Shown here: positions 8,228-15,760 of the stretch, one piece after another
Layout: each line of letters starts with the position of its first letter
How positions within the stretch are numbered: position 1 is the stretch's first letter
Source of the DNA: Dokdonella_A sp039926425
GTDB lineage: Bacteria > Pseudomonadota > Gammaproteobacteria > Xanthomonadales > Rhodanobacteraceae
Direction of reading: 5' to 3'
Assembly (NCBI RefSeq): GCF_039926425.1
Contig: NZ_JBDSWZ010000142.1
Span: forward strand, 1 to 25,256
Length of the DNA: 25,256 nt
Translations under genes and position numbers: made by a program
The notes under the pieces: generated by a model
Databases searched by the model: none
The model's input: the letters and a program-made list of their open reading frames with translations, nothing else
What the model was told of the DNA's origin: nothing

Positions 8228-8359
8228 GGGGAGCGTTTCCGAAATCGCCGCGGGCATCGCGCGCCGCCCGGAGCATGCCGCAACCGGTGCGGATGCGCGT
8301 GCGTCGAGCAGGAGCGTCACGACGGCTGCACAGGATGCGCCGCTTGAGCTATCCTGCAA

Positions 8360-8373
8360 TGTAATCGTTTTCA
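8360..8373. promoter_or_regulatory. LacI-family operator between the ABC ATPase and beta-glucosidase genes
   Basis: TGTAATCGTTTTCA matches the LacI-family palindrome TGNAANCGNTTNCA at every fixed position. The symmetry extends by AAT/ATT on the flanks (8357/8358 to 8375). It lies 40 bases upstream of the beta-glucosidase ATG and 132 bases upstream of the ATPase start, so one repressor could control both divergent genes and, by read-through, the ED genes. No lacI-type gene is in the window. I found no second copy of this exact pattern upstream of the minus-strand operon. Confidence 0.7.
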
Positions 8374-8413
8374 TTCCCGTAATTCCAGCGACATCAGCGC
8401 CAAGGACGAATCG

Positions 8414-9763
8414 ATGAGTGAGGGTTTCGAGTTTCCGAAGCAGTTCCTGTGGGGCAGCGCCACGTCGGCATATCAGATTGAGGGGTCACCTCTGGCGGAT
8501 GGTGCGGGACCGAGCATCTGGCACCGCTTCGTGCGCACGCCGGGCATGGTGAAGGACGGCGACACCGGCGACATCGCCTGCGATCACTATCGCCGTTACA
8601 AGGACGACGTGAAGCTGATGCGCGATCTCGGCCTCAAGGCCTATCGCTTCAGCGTGGCTTGGGCGCGCATCCTGCCGGAAGGCAAGGGACGAGTGAATCC
8701 GGGCGGACTCGATTTCTACGAGCGCCTTGTCGACACCTTGCTCGAGAACGACATCGAGCCGTTGCTGACTCTTTATCACTGGGACATTCCCGCGGCGCTC
8801 GACGATCGCGGCGGCTGGCTCAATCCCGACGTGGCGAACTGGTTTGCCGACTACGCGACCGTGATGTACCGCAAGCTTGACGGTCGCGTGAAAAAGTGGG
8901 CGACCTTGAACGAGCCGTGGGTCGTCACCGACGGCGGTTATCTGCATGGCGCGCTCGCGCCGGGTCATCGCAACAAGTACGAAGCACCCATCGCGTCGCA
9001 TCACCTGCTGCGTTCGCATGGTGCCGCGGTCAAGGCGTACCGCGCCGAGGGCAAGCACGAGATCGGCATCGTGGTGAACCTGGAGCCGAAGTACGCCGCC
9101 ACCGACAGCGCCGAGGACGCCGCCGCCGTGTTGCGCGCGGATGCCTACATGAATCGGCAATACCTGGACCCGGTGTTCCTCGGACACTATCCGCCGGAGA
9201 TGAAGGAGATCTTCGGCGAGGCGTGGCCCGAGTGGCCGGACGAGGATTACGCACTGATCAAGCAGCCGATCGATTTCATGGGCTTCAACTACTACACGCG
9301 CAGTGTGACGAAGCACGATGAATCCTCGTGGCCGCTGAAGGCATCGGCCGTGCGCCAGCATGCGACCTACAGCGAAACCGGCTGGGAAGTGTTTCCGCAA
9401 GGGCTGGTCGACGAACTGGTGTGGATCAAGGACCGCTACGGCAATCCGCCGGTCTACATCACCGAGAATGGATCGGCATTCTACGATCCACCCGTCGCCG
9501 AGAACGAGATCGTCGAGGATCCGCTGCGCGTCGATTACCTGCGCAAGCATCTCAAGGCGATCCATACCGCGATCGGCAAGGGCTGTGACGTGCGTGGCTA
9601 CATGGCGTGGTCGTTGCTCGACAACCTCGAATGGTCGCTCGGGTTTTCCAAGCGATTCGGAATCGTCCACGTTGATTTCCAGACACAGAAGCGAACGCCG
9701 AAGGCGAGCGCGCGCCTGTATTCGAACGTCGTTGCGACCAACGGGCTCGCCCTCGGCGATTAG
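8414..9763 (+). CDS. GH1 family beta-glucosidase
   Basis: A 449-residue retaining glycoside hydrolase. The N-terminal GH1 signature FLWGSATSAYQIEG is near residues 11-24, the acid/base is E167 in TLNEPW, and the nucleophile is E351 in YITENGSAF. The C-terminal AWSLLDNLEWSLGFSKRFG segment forms part of the glucose subsite in this family. No signal peptide is seen, so it acts in the cytoplasm on imported beta-glucosides or gluco-oligosaccharides and releases glucose. AAGGA lies seven to eight bases before the ATG. The gene follows a LacI-type operator and precedes zwf by 85 bases, which ties it to glucose phosphorylation and the Entner-Doudoroff enzymes. Linkage specificity (1,2 / 1,3 / 1,4) cannot be read from the sequence. 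Confidence 0.95.
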   Translation: MSEGFEFPKQFLWGSATSAYQIEGSPLADGAGPSIWHRFVRTPGMVKDGDTGDIACDHYRRYKDDVKLMRDLGLKAYRFSVAWARILPEGKGRVNPGGLDFYERLVDTLLENDIEPLLTLYHWDIPAALDDRGGWLNPDVANWFADYATVMYRKLDGRVKKWATLNEPWVVTDGGYLHGALAPGHRNKYEAPIASHHLLRSHGAAVKAYRAEGKHEIGIVVNLEPKYAATDSAEDAAAVLRADAYMNRQYLDPVFLGHYPPEMKEIFGEAWPEWPDEDYALIKQPIDFMGFNYYTRSVTKHDESSWPLKASAVRQHATYSETGWEVFPQGLVDELVWIKDRYGNPPVYITENGSAFYDPPVAENEIVEDPLRVDYLRKHLKAIHTAIGKGCDVRGYMAWSLLDNLEWSLGFSKRFGIVHVDFQTQKRTPKASARLYSNVVATNGLALGD

Positions 9764-9848
9764 CGGTCAACCCGCAGTCCGTTATATTTGGCGTTTGTGC
9801 GGAAGGCTCCGGTCACCTCGACCGGGGTCACGACCTTGGAGGAAGGCC
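9760..9848 (+). promoter_or_regulatory. Possible zwf promoter, leader and strong Shine-Dalgarno
   Basis: TTAGCG (9760-9765) and TATATT (9783-9788), 17 bases apart, could form a weak sigma-70 promoter overlapping the beta-glucosidase stop. The leader holds a small inverted repeat, CCGGTC (9809-9814) and GACCGG (9820-9825). GGAGG at 9838-9842 sits six bases before the TTG start of zwf and fixes that start. The Shine-Dalgarno is convincing; the promoter and the dyad are only suggestive. Confidence 0.35.
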
Positions 9849-11300
9849 TTGCACGACACGCTGCTGTTGTTTGGCGCGACCGGCGATCTCGCCGCGCGCC
9901 AGCTGTTCCCGTCGCTGATGCACCTGCTGCGCGACCAACTGCTTCCGCCGGAATTCCGCATCGTTGCCGTCGCGCGCCAGCCGCACGACAACGACGCTTT
10001 CCATGCCTGGTTGGCGGAGCATCTGCCGGCTGACGAACGCGACCCGGATTCGCTTGCCGAACTGCTGCGCCGGATCGACTACGTGCATGTCGACCTGAGC
10101 GATCCGACCGCGATCGCGCCGGCGTTGGCGAGTGTTGCAAGCCGGCGCTGTGTCAGTTATCTGGCGACGCCACCGTACCTGTTCGTGCCGATCGCGCAGG
10201 GGCTCAAACGCGCCGGCCTGCTCGAGGATCCGTGCCGGCTCGTGCTGGAGAAACCGATCGGCAGCGACCTCGAATCGGCACGCGCCATCAATGCCGCGCT
10301 GGGCGCGTGCCTGACCGAAGACCGCATCTTCCGCATCGATCATTACCTCGGCAAGGCGGCGGTGCAGAACCTGCTTGCACTGCGCTTCGGCAACACGCTG
10401 CTCGAAGCGGTATGGCATCACCGCTGGATCGAATCGGTTGACATCCTTGTCGCGGAAACGGCTGGAGTGGACGGTCGTGAAAGCTACTACGCAGACTATG
10501 GCGCGCTGCGCGACATGGTGCAGAACCATGTGATGCAACTGCTGTGTTTGATCGCGATGGAACCGCCGGCGTCGCTCGATGCCGACGTGCTGCGCGACGA
10601 AAAGCTGAAAGTTCTGCGTGCGCTGCGTCCGTATCGTGCAGACAACGTATCCATCGATACGGTCCGCGGTCGTTATGAAGCCGGACTTGTCGACGGCGCA
10701 CCCGTGCGCGGCTTCTCGTTGCAGTCGGTGCAGGGCCGCGAACCGGTGGAGACATTTGTCGCACTGCGCGCATCGATCGACAACTGGCGCTGGGCCGGAG
10801 TGCCGTTCCGCCTGTGCACCGGCAAGCGTCTGGCCGAACGCGTCACCCAGGTGGTGGTCACGTTCCGACCGACGTCGCACTGGCTGTTCGAAAAGCCGCG
10901 TCGCGAGCGCGCAATGCCCAATCGCCTCGTGCTGCGCCTGCAGCCGCAGGAAAATGTCGAACTCGAATTGATGAGCAGCTTGGCGGGACCGGAATGGGGT
11001 GCGCTCGAGCTGCAGTCGCTGCCGCTCGATCTGTCGATCGAGCCGGCCATCACGCGGCGCATCGCATACGAACGCCTGCTGCTGGATGCACTCAACGGCA
11101 ACTCCACGCTGTTCGTGCGCAGCGACGAGGTCGAGGCCTCGTGGACCTGGATCGACAGCATCATTGCGGCATGGCGCGAAGTGGAAGCGCCGATTCTGCC
11201 GTACATTGCGGGATCGTGGGGTCCGGCCGCTGCGGCCGCGTTTCTTCCGCAGGCACCGACACGCACCGGTGGCGTGCAACGCGAGAGGCGCGGCGCATGA
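9849..11300 (+). CDS. zwf: Glucose-6-phosphate 1-dehydrogenase
   Basis: A 483-residue enzyme oxidising glucose-6-phosphate to 6-phosphogluconolactone with NAD(P)+, the first committed step towards the Entner-Doudoroff and pentose-phosphate pathways. The dinucleotide-binding GATGDLA is at 9-15, the substrate-binding signature RIDHYLGK at 162-169, and the conserved histidine of the catalytic centre is H227 in RDMVQNH. The start is TTG at 9849, chosen because of the ideally spaced GGAGG and because the protein then begins just before the Rossmann strand, as in homologues. The open frame continues upstream to 9360, but only inside the GH1 gene. The stop overlaps the glk start (ATGA). Cofactor preference cannot be judged. 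Confidence 0.95.
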   Translation: MHDTLLLFGATGDLAARQLFPSLMHLLRDQLLPPEFRIVAVARQPHDNDAFHAWLAEHLPADERDPDSLAELLRRIDYVHVDLSDPTAIAPALASVASRRCVSYLATPPYLFVPIAQGLKRAGLLEDPCRLVLEKPIGSDLESARAINAALGACLTEDRIFRIDHYLGKAAVQNLLALRFGNTLLEAVWHHRWIESVDILVAETAGVDGRESYYADYGALRDMVQNHVMQLLCLIAMEPPASLDADVLRDEKLKVLRALRPYRADNVSIDTVRGRYEAGLVDGAPVRGFSLQSVQGREPVETFVALRASIDNWRWAGVPFRLCTGKRLAERVTQVVVTFRPTSHWLFEKPRRERAMPNRLVLRLQPQENVELELMSSLAGPEWGALELQSLPLDLSIEPAITRRIAYERLLLDALNGNSTLFVRSDEVEASWTWIDSIIAAWREVEAPILPYIAGSWGPAAAAAFLPQAPTRTGGVQRERRGA

Positions 11301-12334
11301 ATCCGGTCCACAGAAGCGCGTCCATCCTGCTCGCCGATGTCGGCGGTACCAACGTGCGCTTCGCGCTCGCCGATCCGTCGACTCCGAAGCCACTGTTGTC
11401 GGACAGTATCCATCGTTACCGCGTCGCCGATTTTGCGACGTTCACCGACGCGGCACTCGCCTATCTCGGGGAAACCGGCGCGCGGCCGCAGCGGGGCGTA
11501 TTCGGCTTTGCAGGCCAGGTGCGCGACGGAGAGGTGCAGATCACCAATCACGCGTGGCACGTGTCGAGCGAACAGGTGTGCAACGAATTGGCGTTGCAGC
11601 ACCTGCGCATCGTCAACGACTTTGCCGCGATGAGTCTGTGCGTGCCGTTGCTCGATGCCGACGACGTCCGCGCAATCGGGTCACCTGCCGCTCCCGTGCT
11701 TGATGCGTCGAAGACCTCCCGATTCGCGGTCGTCGGCCCCGGCACCGGTCTCGGTGTCGGGGCGCTGCTGCTTCGACAAGGGCATGCGTCGGCGCTGGAA
11801 ACGGAAGGCGGGCATACCAGCTTTGCGCCGCGCACCCAGGAAGACATCGAGATCCTGCAACGCCTCGCGGCACGATTCGGGCGCGTCTCGAACGAACGGT
11901 TGCTGTCGGGAGGCGGCCTTTCGAATCTGCACGATGCGCTGGCCGACATCCATGGTTTCCCGATCGAACATCTGATTCCGGAGGAAATCACACGCCGCGC
12001 TGCGGCAGACTCCGATCCGGCTTGCGTGCGCACGATCGAAACGTTCTGCGAATTCCTCGGCGGCGTCGCCGGCGATTTCGTCCTCGCATTCGGCGCATGG
12101 GATGGCGTGTATCTCGCCGGTGGCTTGCCGCCACTGATTCTTCCGTGGCTCGAACGTGGCGGATTTCGTCGACGGTTCGAAGACAAGGGGCGATTCGTCG
12201 ACACGCTGATGCAGGTTCCAACAGTCGCGATCCTCCATCCGGATGCCGGGCTCCTCGGCGCTGCTGCGTGTGCGCTCGAGGATCTTGGTGCGCCGCTCGT
12301 GCGTTCGCCGAGTGCGGCCGTGAGTCCATCGTGA
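11297..12334 (+). CDS. glk: Glucokinase (Glk family, non-ROK)
   Basis: A 345-residue ATP-dependent glucokinase. Visible are the phosphate-1 motif LLADVGGTNVRF (about 11-22), the catalytic aspartate D108 in VNDFAAMSL, the phosphate-2 region VVGPGTGLGVGALL, the sugar-binding segment ETEGGHTSFAP, and the adenosine motif YLAGGLPPLIL near the C-terminus. It belongs to the PF02685-type glucokinases typical of proteobacteria rather than to ROK kinases. It would phosphorylate glucose released in the cytosol by the GH1 enzyme and hand glucose-6-phosphate to Zwf. Its ATG at 11297 overlaps the zwf stop by four bases, and its own stop overlaps the pgl GTG, which suggests tight translational coupling. Confidence 0.94.
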   Translation: MNPVHRSASILLADVGGTNVRFALADPSTPKPLLSDSIHRYRVADFATFTDAALAYLGETGARPQRGVFGFAGQVRDGEVQITNHAWHVSSEQVCNELALQHLRIVNDFAAMSLCVPLLDADDVRAIGSPAAPVLDASKTSRFAVVGPGTGLGVGALLLRQGHASALETEGGHTSFAPRTQEDIEILQRLAARFGRVSNERLLSGGGLSNLHDALADIHGFPIEHLIPEEITRRAAADSDPACVRTIETFCEFLGGVAGDFVLAFGAWDGVYLAGGLPPLILPWLERGGFRRRFEDKGRFVDTLMQVPTVAILHPDAGLLGAAACALEDLGAPLVRSPSAAVSPS

Positions 12335-13104
12335 GCCCGTCGACACCTGACATTCCGCTGCCCGGCGGACGCGCAGGACGCATCGAATGGCATGCGAGTG
12401 CCGACCAGGCCTCGTGGATTGCCGCTTCCACCCAGGCCATCGTGAAGGCAATGCGCGAAGCGGCGTCGGCAAAGCGCTTCGTGCATCTGCTGTTGTCAGG
12501 TGGAAGCACACCTGCGCCGATCTACTGCGCGCTGTCCGAATGCACACTCGATTGGCCGCGCGTGACGATCGGGCTGGTGGACGATCGCGACGTGGACCCC
12601 GACGCGGACGGCAGCAATGCGCGCCTGGTCCACGAAACACTGTTGCGTGGAGCTGCCGCGGCCGCGCGCTTCGAGCCTTTGCGGGGCACGGGCCGTTCGC
12701 TGCACGATGCGGTGCGCGCAGCGAACGAGCGCTTCGTGGTGGGCACTTCTGCCACGCATGAGCGCGCCAACGAAGTCGGACTCGCGGTGCTGGGAATGGG
12801 CGACGACGGGCATACGGCATCGCTGTTTCCGGGCGCGACGAACCTCCCGGCCGTGTTGATGAGCCGCAAGCCGTATGCGTTGATTGACGCAACCGGCTGT
12901 CCGGTTGCGGGCGCGTTTGCCCACCGCATCACCCTGACTCCGACCGGGCTCGGATACGCACGCAATCGGATCCTGTTGATTCGCGGCAGTGTCAAGCAAC
13001 GTGTTTTTGAAGCCGCGCTGCAGAGCGGCCCTGCCAGCGAGATGCCGATCCGTTATGCGATCGATCTCCCGGGCGCGCCCCTGCAGGTCCACTGGTGTCC
13101 GTAG
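12331..13104 (+). CDS. pgl: 6-phosphogluconolactonase
   Basis: A 257-residue cytosolic lactonase (DevB/NagB-like fold) hydrolysing 6-phosphogluconolactone to 6-phosphogluconate. The hallmark segments are LLLSGGSTPAPIY (glycine-rich phosphate loop, near 52-64) and GMGDDGHTASLFPG, with the conserved H161. The GTG at 12331 was chosen: it overlaps the glk stop (GTGA) and gives a normal family length; the frame is open further upstream but only inside glk. It lies between the enzymes for the step before (Zwf/Glk) and the step after (Edd), as expected for an ED operon. Confidence 0.93.
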   Translation: MSPSTPDIPLPGGRAGRIEWHASADQASWIAASTQAIVKAMREAASAKRFVHLLLSGGSTPAPIYCALSECTLDWPRVTIGLVDDRDVDPDADGSNARLVHETLLRGAAAAARFEPLRGTGRSLHDAVRAANERFVVGTSATHERANEVGLAVLGMGDDGHTASLFPGATNLPAVLMSRKPYALIDATGCPVAGAFAHRITLTPTGLGYARNRILLIRGSVKQRVFEAALQSGPASEMPIRYAIDLPGAPLQVHWCP

Positions 13105-13127
13105 AAATGCACGCCCGGGAACGACCC

Positions 13128-15041
13128 ATGCATCCTCGAATCGAAGAAGTCGTTGCGCGCATCGCCCGCCGCAGCGCGTGTGGCCGGCGCGCGTACCTTG
13201 ACCTGATCGAGGCGTCGCGCCTGCGCGGCACGACGCGCTCGCACCTGTCGTGCGGCAATCTCGCGCACGGTTTCGCCGCGAGCGGCACGCACGACAAGAA
13301 CGCGATCAAAGCCGGCATCGCGCCGAACATAGGCATCGTCACTGCGTTCAACGACATGCTGTCGGCACACCAGCCGTTTGAAACCTATCCGTCGCAAGTG
13401 AAGGCATTTGCGCGCGCGATGGGTGCCACCGCGCAAGTCGCCGGAGGTGTCCCTGCGATGTGCGATGGCGTGACGCAAGGCCGCATCGGCATGGAATTGT
13501 CGCTGTTCTCACGGGACGTGATCGCCCAGTCGACCGCGATCGCGCTGTGCCACGACATGTTTGACGTCGCGCTGTGCCTTGGCGTGTGCGACAAGATCGT
13601 GCCGGGCCTGTTGATCGGTGCGCTTGCATTTGGTCATCTGCCGGTGGTGTTCGTGCCGGCTGGTCCGATGCCGAGCGGGTTGTCGAACAAGGCCAAGGCC
13701 GAAGTGCGCGAACGCTACGCGGCGGGCAACGCGACGCGCGAGGAGCTGCTGGAGACCGAGGCTGCTTCGTATCATTCACCCGGCACGTGCACGTTCTACG
13801 GCACGGCAAATTCCAACCAGATCCTGCTCGAAGCCATGGGTCTGCAATTGCCCGGCGCGTCGTTCGTGAATCCGGGAACGCCACTGCGCGATGCACTGAC
13901 GCGTGCGGCGACCGAGCGCGCGCTGGCGATCACGGCGCTCGGCGACGACTATCGCCCGATCGGTCAGCTGATCGACGAGCGTGCGATCGTCAACGCGATT
14001 GTCGCGCTTCTCGCGACGGGCGGCTCCACCAACCACACGATCCATTTTGTTGCGGTCGCCCGCGCGGCGGGTCTGCGCGTGACGTGGGAAGATTTCGACG
14101 CGCTCGCCGATGTGGTCCCGCTGCTCGCGCGCATCTACCCGAACGGCGACGCCGATGTGAACCACTTCCAGGCGGCGGGCGGCACCGCGTTCCTGTTCCG
14201 CGAGCTGCTCGACGCCGGCTTGATGTGCGATCTCGCAACTGTCGATGCCGGTGGCATGCGCGCGTACACGCGCGAGCCCCGTCTCGTGGACGGGAAGCTC
14301 GCGCAGACCGATGCAGTTGCCGAGAGTCTCGATGCGGCCGTCGCTCGGCCCGCCTCGAATCCGTTCGAAGCGACCGGTGGGTTGCGTCTTGTGCGCGGAA
14401 CCCTGGGCAGCGCGCTGGCAAAGGTGTCGGCGGTGAAGCCGCAGCATCGCAAGGTCGACGCGCCCGCGGTGGTTGTCGATGATCCGGCGGAGCTGCGCGT
14501 GCGTCACAAGGCTGGAACGTTGCCGCGCGATTTCATTGCGGTGGTGCGCCATCAGGGACCGAAGGCGAACGGCATGCCCGAACTGCACAGCCTGATGCCG
14601 CTGCTTGGCATGCTGCAGAATCAGGGCAGGGCGGTTGCACTGGTGACCGACGGGCGCCTGTCCGGTGCATCCGGAAAGGTGCCTTCGGCAATCCACATGA
14701 CGCCGGAAGCAGCGGTTGGCGGTCCGATCGCACGCGTTCGTGACGGCGACCGGATCATCCTCGACTGCGAGCTCGGCACATTGGACGTGCGCGTTGCCGA
14801 CGCCGAATGGAACGCGCGGATTCCCGCGACGAACAGCGCTCCTGCCGGGCAGGATCTCGGGCGCACCCTGTTCGCGTTCTCGCGTGCAAACGTCGGTCCC
14901 GCCGACGAAGGCGCGCTGTCCATTTCCTGCGGTCCGCTGTTTGATGCATCGGCGGGCAACGAACACGGCGGATCGACTGAAACGGAATACGACGTCGGCA
15001 CGCTCGACGCCTACGCGCCGTTCGAAGCGAAGGATGCATGA
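13128..15041 (+). CDS. edd: 6-phosphogluconate dehydratase
   Basis: About 637 residues; an iron-sulfur IlvD/Edd-family dehydratase making 2-keto-3-deoxy-6-phosphogluconate. Conserved cysteines suited to cluster binding are in PAMCDGVTQG (C112), LGVCDKIVPG and SPGTCTFYG. TGGSTNHT, HFQAAGG, RHQGPKANGMPELH and DGRLSGASGK are strong family blocks. I chose ATG 13128 over GTG 13095 and ATG 13107: it aligns with the E. coli N-terminus (MNPQLL versus MHPRIE), gives the same cysteine number as recalled for E. coli, and has GGGA seven bases upstream. The GTG would overlap pgl by 10 bases and cannot be excluded. The tail is about 35 residues longer than in E. coli. Confidence 0.95.
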   Translation: MHPRIEEVVARIARRSACGRRAYLDLIEASRLRGTTRSHLSCGNLAHGFAASGTHDKNAIKAGIAPNIGIVTAFNDMLSAHQPFETYPSQVKAFARAMGATAQVAGGVPAMCDGVTQGRIGMELSLFSRDVIAQSTAIALCHDMFDVALCLGVCDKIVPGLLIGALAFGHLPVVFVPAGPMPSGLSNKAKAEVRERYAAGNATREELLETEAASYHSPGTCTFYGTANSNQILLEAMGLQLPGASFVNPGTPLRDALTRAATERALAITALGDDYRPIGQLIDERAIVNAIVALLATGGSTNHTIHFVAVARAAGLRVTWEDFDALADVVPLLARIYPNGDADVNHFQAAGGTAFLFRELLDAGLMCDLATVDAGGMRAYTREPRLVDGKLAQTDAVAESLDAAVARPASNPFEATGGLRLVRGTLGSALAKVSAVKPQHRKVDAPAVVVDDPAELRVRHKAGTLPRDFIAVVRHQGPKANGMPELHSLMPLLGMLQNQGRAVALVTDGRLSGASGKVPSAIHMTPEAAVGGPIARVRDGDRIILDCELGTLDVRVADAEWNARIPATNSAPAGQDLGRTLFAFSRANVGPADEGALSISCGPLFDASAGNEHGGSTETEYDVGTLDAYAPFEAKDA

Positions 15042-15709
15042 TGACGATGGAAAGACCGATGAAGGACGATGCGCTGTTTGAAGCAAGCCAGCAGGCGGCG
15101 ATTGCGCTGCTGCGTGCGACGCGCGTGCTGCCCGTCGTCACCGTCGAGTCGGCCGAGCAGGGCGTCGCAACGGCGCGTGCACTTCTCGAAGGCGGATTGA
15201 CCGCCATCGAGGTGACGTTGCGGACGCCGGCAGCACTCGACGCGATTGCCGCGATCCGCCAACACGTACCCGGAATCGCACTTGGCGCTGGAACCGTGGT
15301 GTCGGAGCGGCACATCGCGGCCGCGCGAACTGCGGGGGCCACATTCCTGGTGACGCCGGGAACGCCGCCGGCGCTTGCGCACGCGCTGGTCGCGTGCGGT
15401 CTTCCGGTCGTGCCGGGCGCGGCGACGCCGAGTGAACTGATCGCCCTTTCGTCGATCGGATTCCGGGTCGCGAAGTTGTTTCCCGCAGCGGCGATCGGCG
15501 GCATTGCGTTGATTCGCGCGTTGCAGGGTCCGCTTGCCGATCTCTTGCTGTGCCCCACCGGCGGCATCACCGAAACCGATGCCTCGACGTATCTTGCGCA
15601 GAAAAATGTCGTCGCGGTCGGCGGATCGTGGATGGTGCCGCGCGCGTGGATCGAACAGGGAAATTTTGCTGCCGTGACCGACGCGTCGCGAAAGGCGAGC
15701 GCGCTTTAG
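15038..15709 (+). CDS. eda: KDPG aldolase (2-dehydro-3-deoxyphosphogluconate aldolase)
   Basis: A 223-residue class I aldolase splitting KDPG into pyruvate and glyceraldehyde-3-phosphate, the last dedicated step of the Entner-Doudoroff pathway. The general base is E58 in IEVTLRT, the GAGTV and TPGTP loops are present, and the Schiff-base lysine is K146 in VAKLFPA. These are offset by 13 from E45/K133 of the E. coli enzyme, consistent with a short N-terminal extension. The ATG at 15038 shares four bases with the edd stop; nearby in-frame ATGs at 15041, 15047 and 15059 are alternatives. It is the last gene of the + operon and is followed by a hairpin shared with the converging gene. Confidence 0.95.
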   Translation: MMTMERPMKDDALFEASQQAAIALLRATRVLPVVTVESAEQGVATARALLEGGLTAIEVTLRTPAALDAIAAIRQHVPGIALGAGTVVSERHIAAARTAGATFLVTPGTPPALAHALVACGLPVVPGAATPSELIALSSIGFRVAKLFPAAAIGGIALIRALQGPLADLLLCPTGGITETDASTYLAQKNVVAVGGSWMVPRAWIEQGNFAAVTDASRKASAL

Positions 15710-15726
15710 TCACGCGTTCGCCACAG

Positions 15727-15760
15727 AGCGCCGGCCGCAAAAAGCCGCGTCCGGCGCTTT
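15727..15760. terminator. Hairpin between the convergent eda and large glycosidase-like genes
   Basis: AGCGCCGG (15727-15734) pairs perfectly with CCGGCGCT (15751-15758) around a 16-base loop that contains AAAAA. It fills the 50-base gap between the two stops. The T run after it on + is short (TTT), so it may be a weak or bidirectional terminator. Confidence 0.5.

Noticed and set aside
8228..8374. N-terminal extension of the ABC ATPase to 8374
   Set aside because: The extension covers the LacI-type operator, and family members begin at the MVQL-like segment.
8486..9670. Minus-strand open frame (394 codons) opposite the GH1 gene
   Set aside because: The GH1 frame has both catalytic glutamates; the antisense frame is a shadow.
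9828..11393. Minus-strand open frame (521 codons) opposite zwf
   Set aside because: zwf carries all family motifs; the antisense product has no domain signature.
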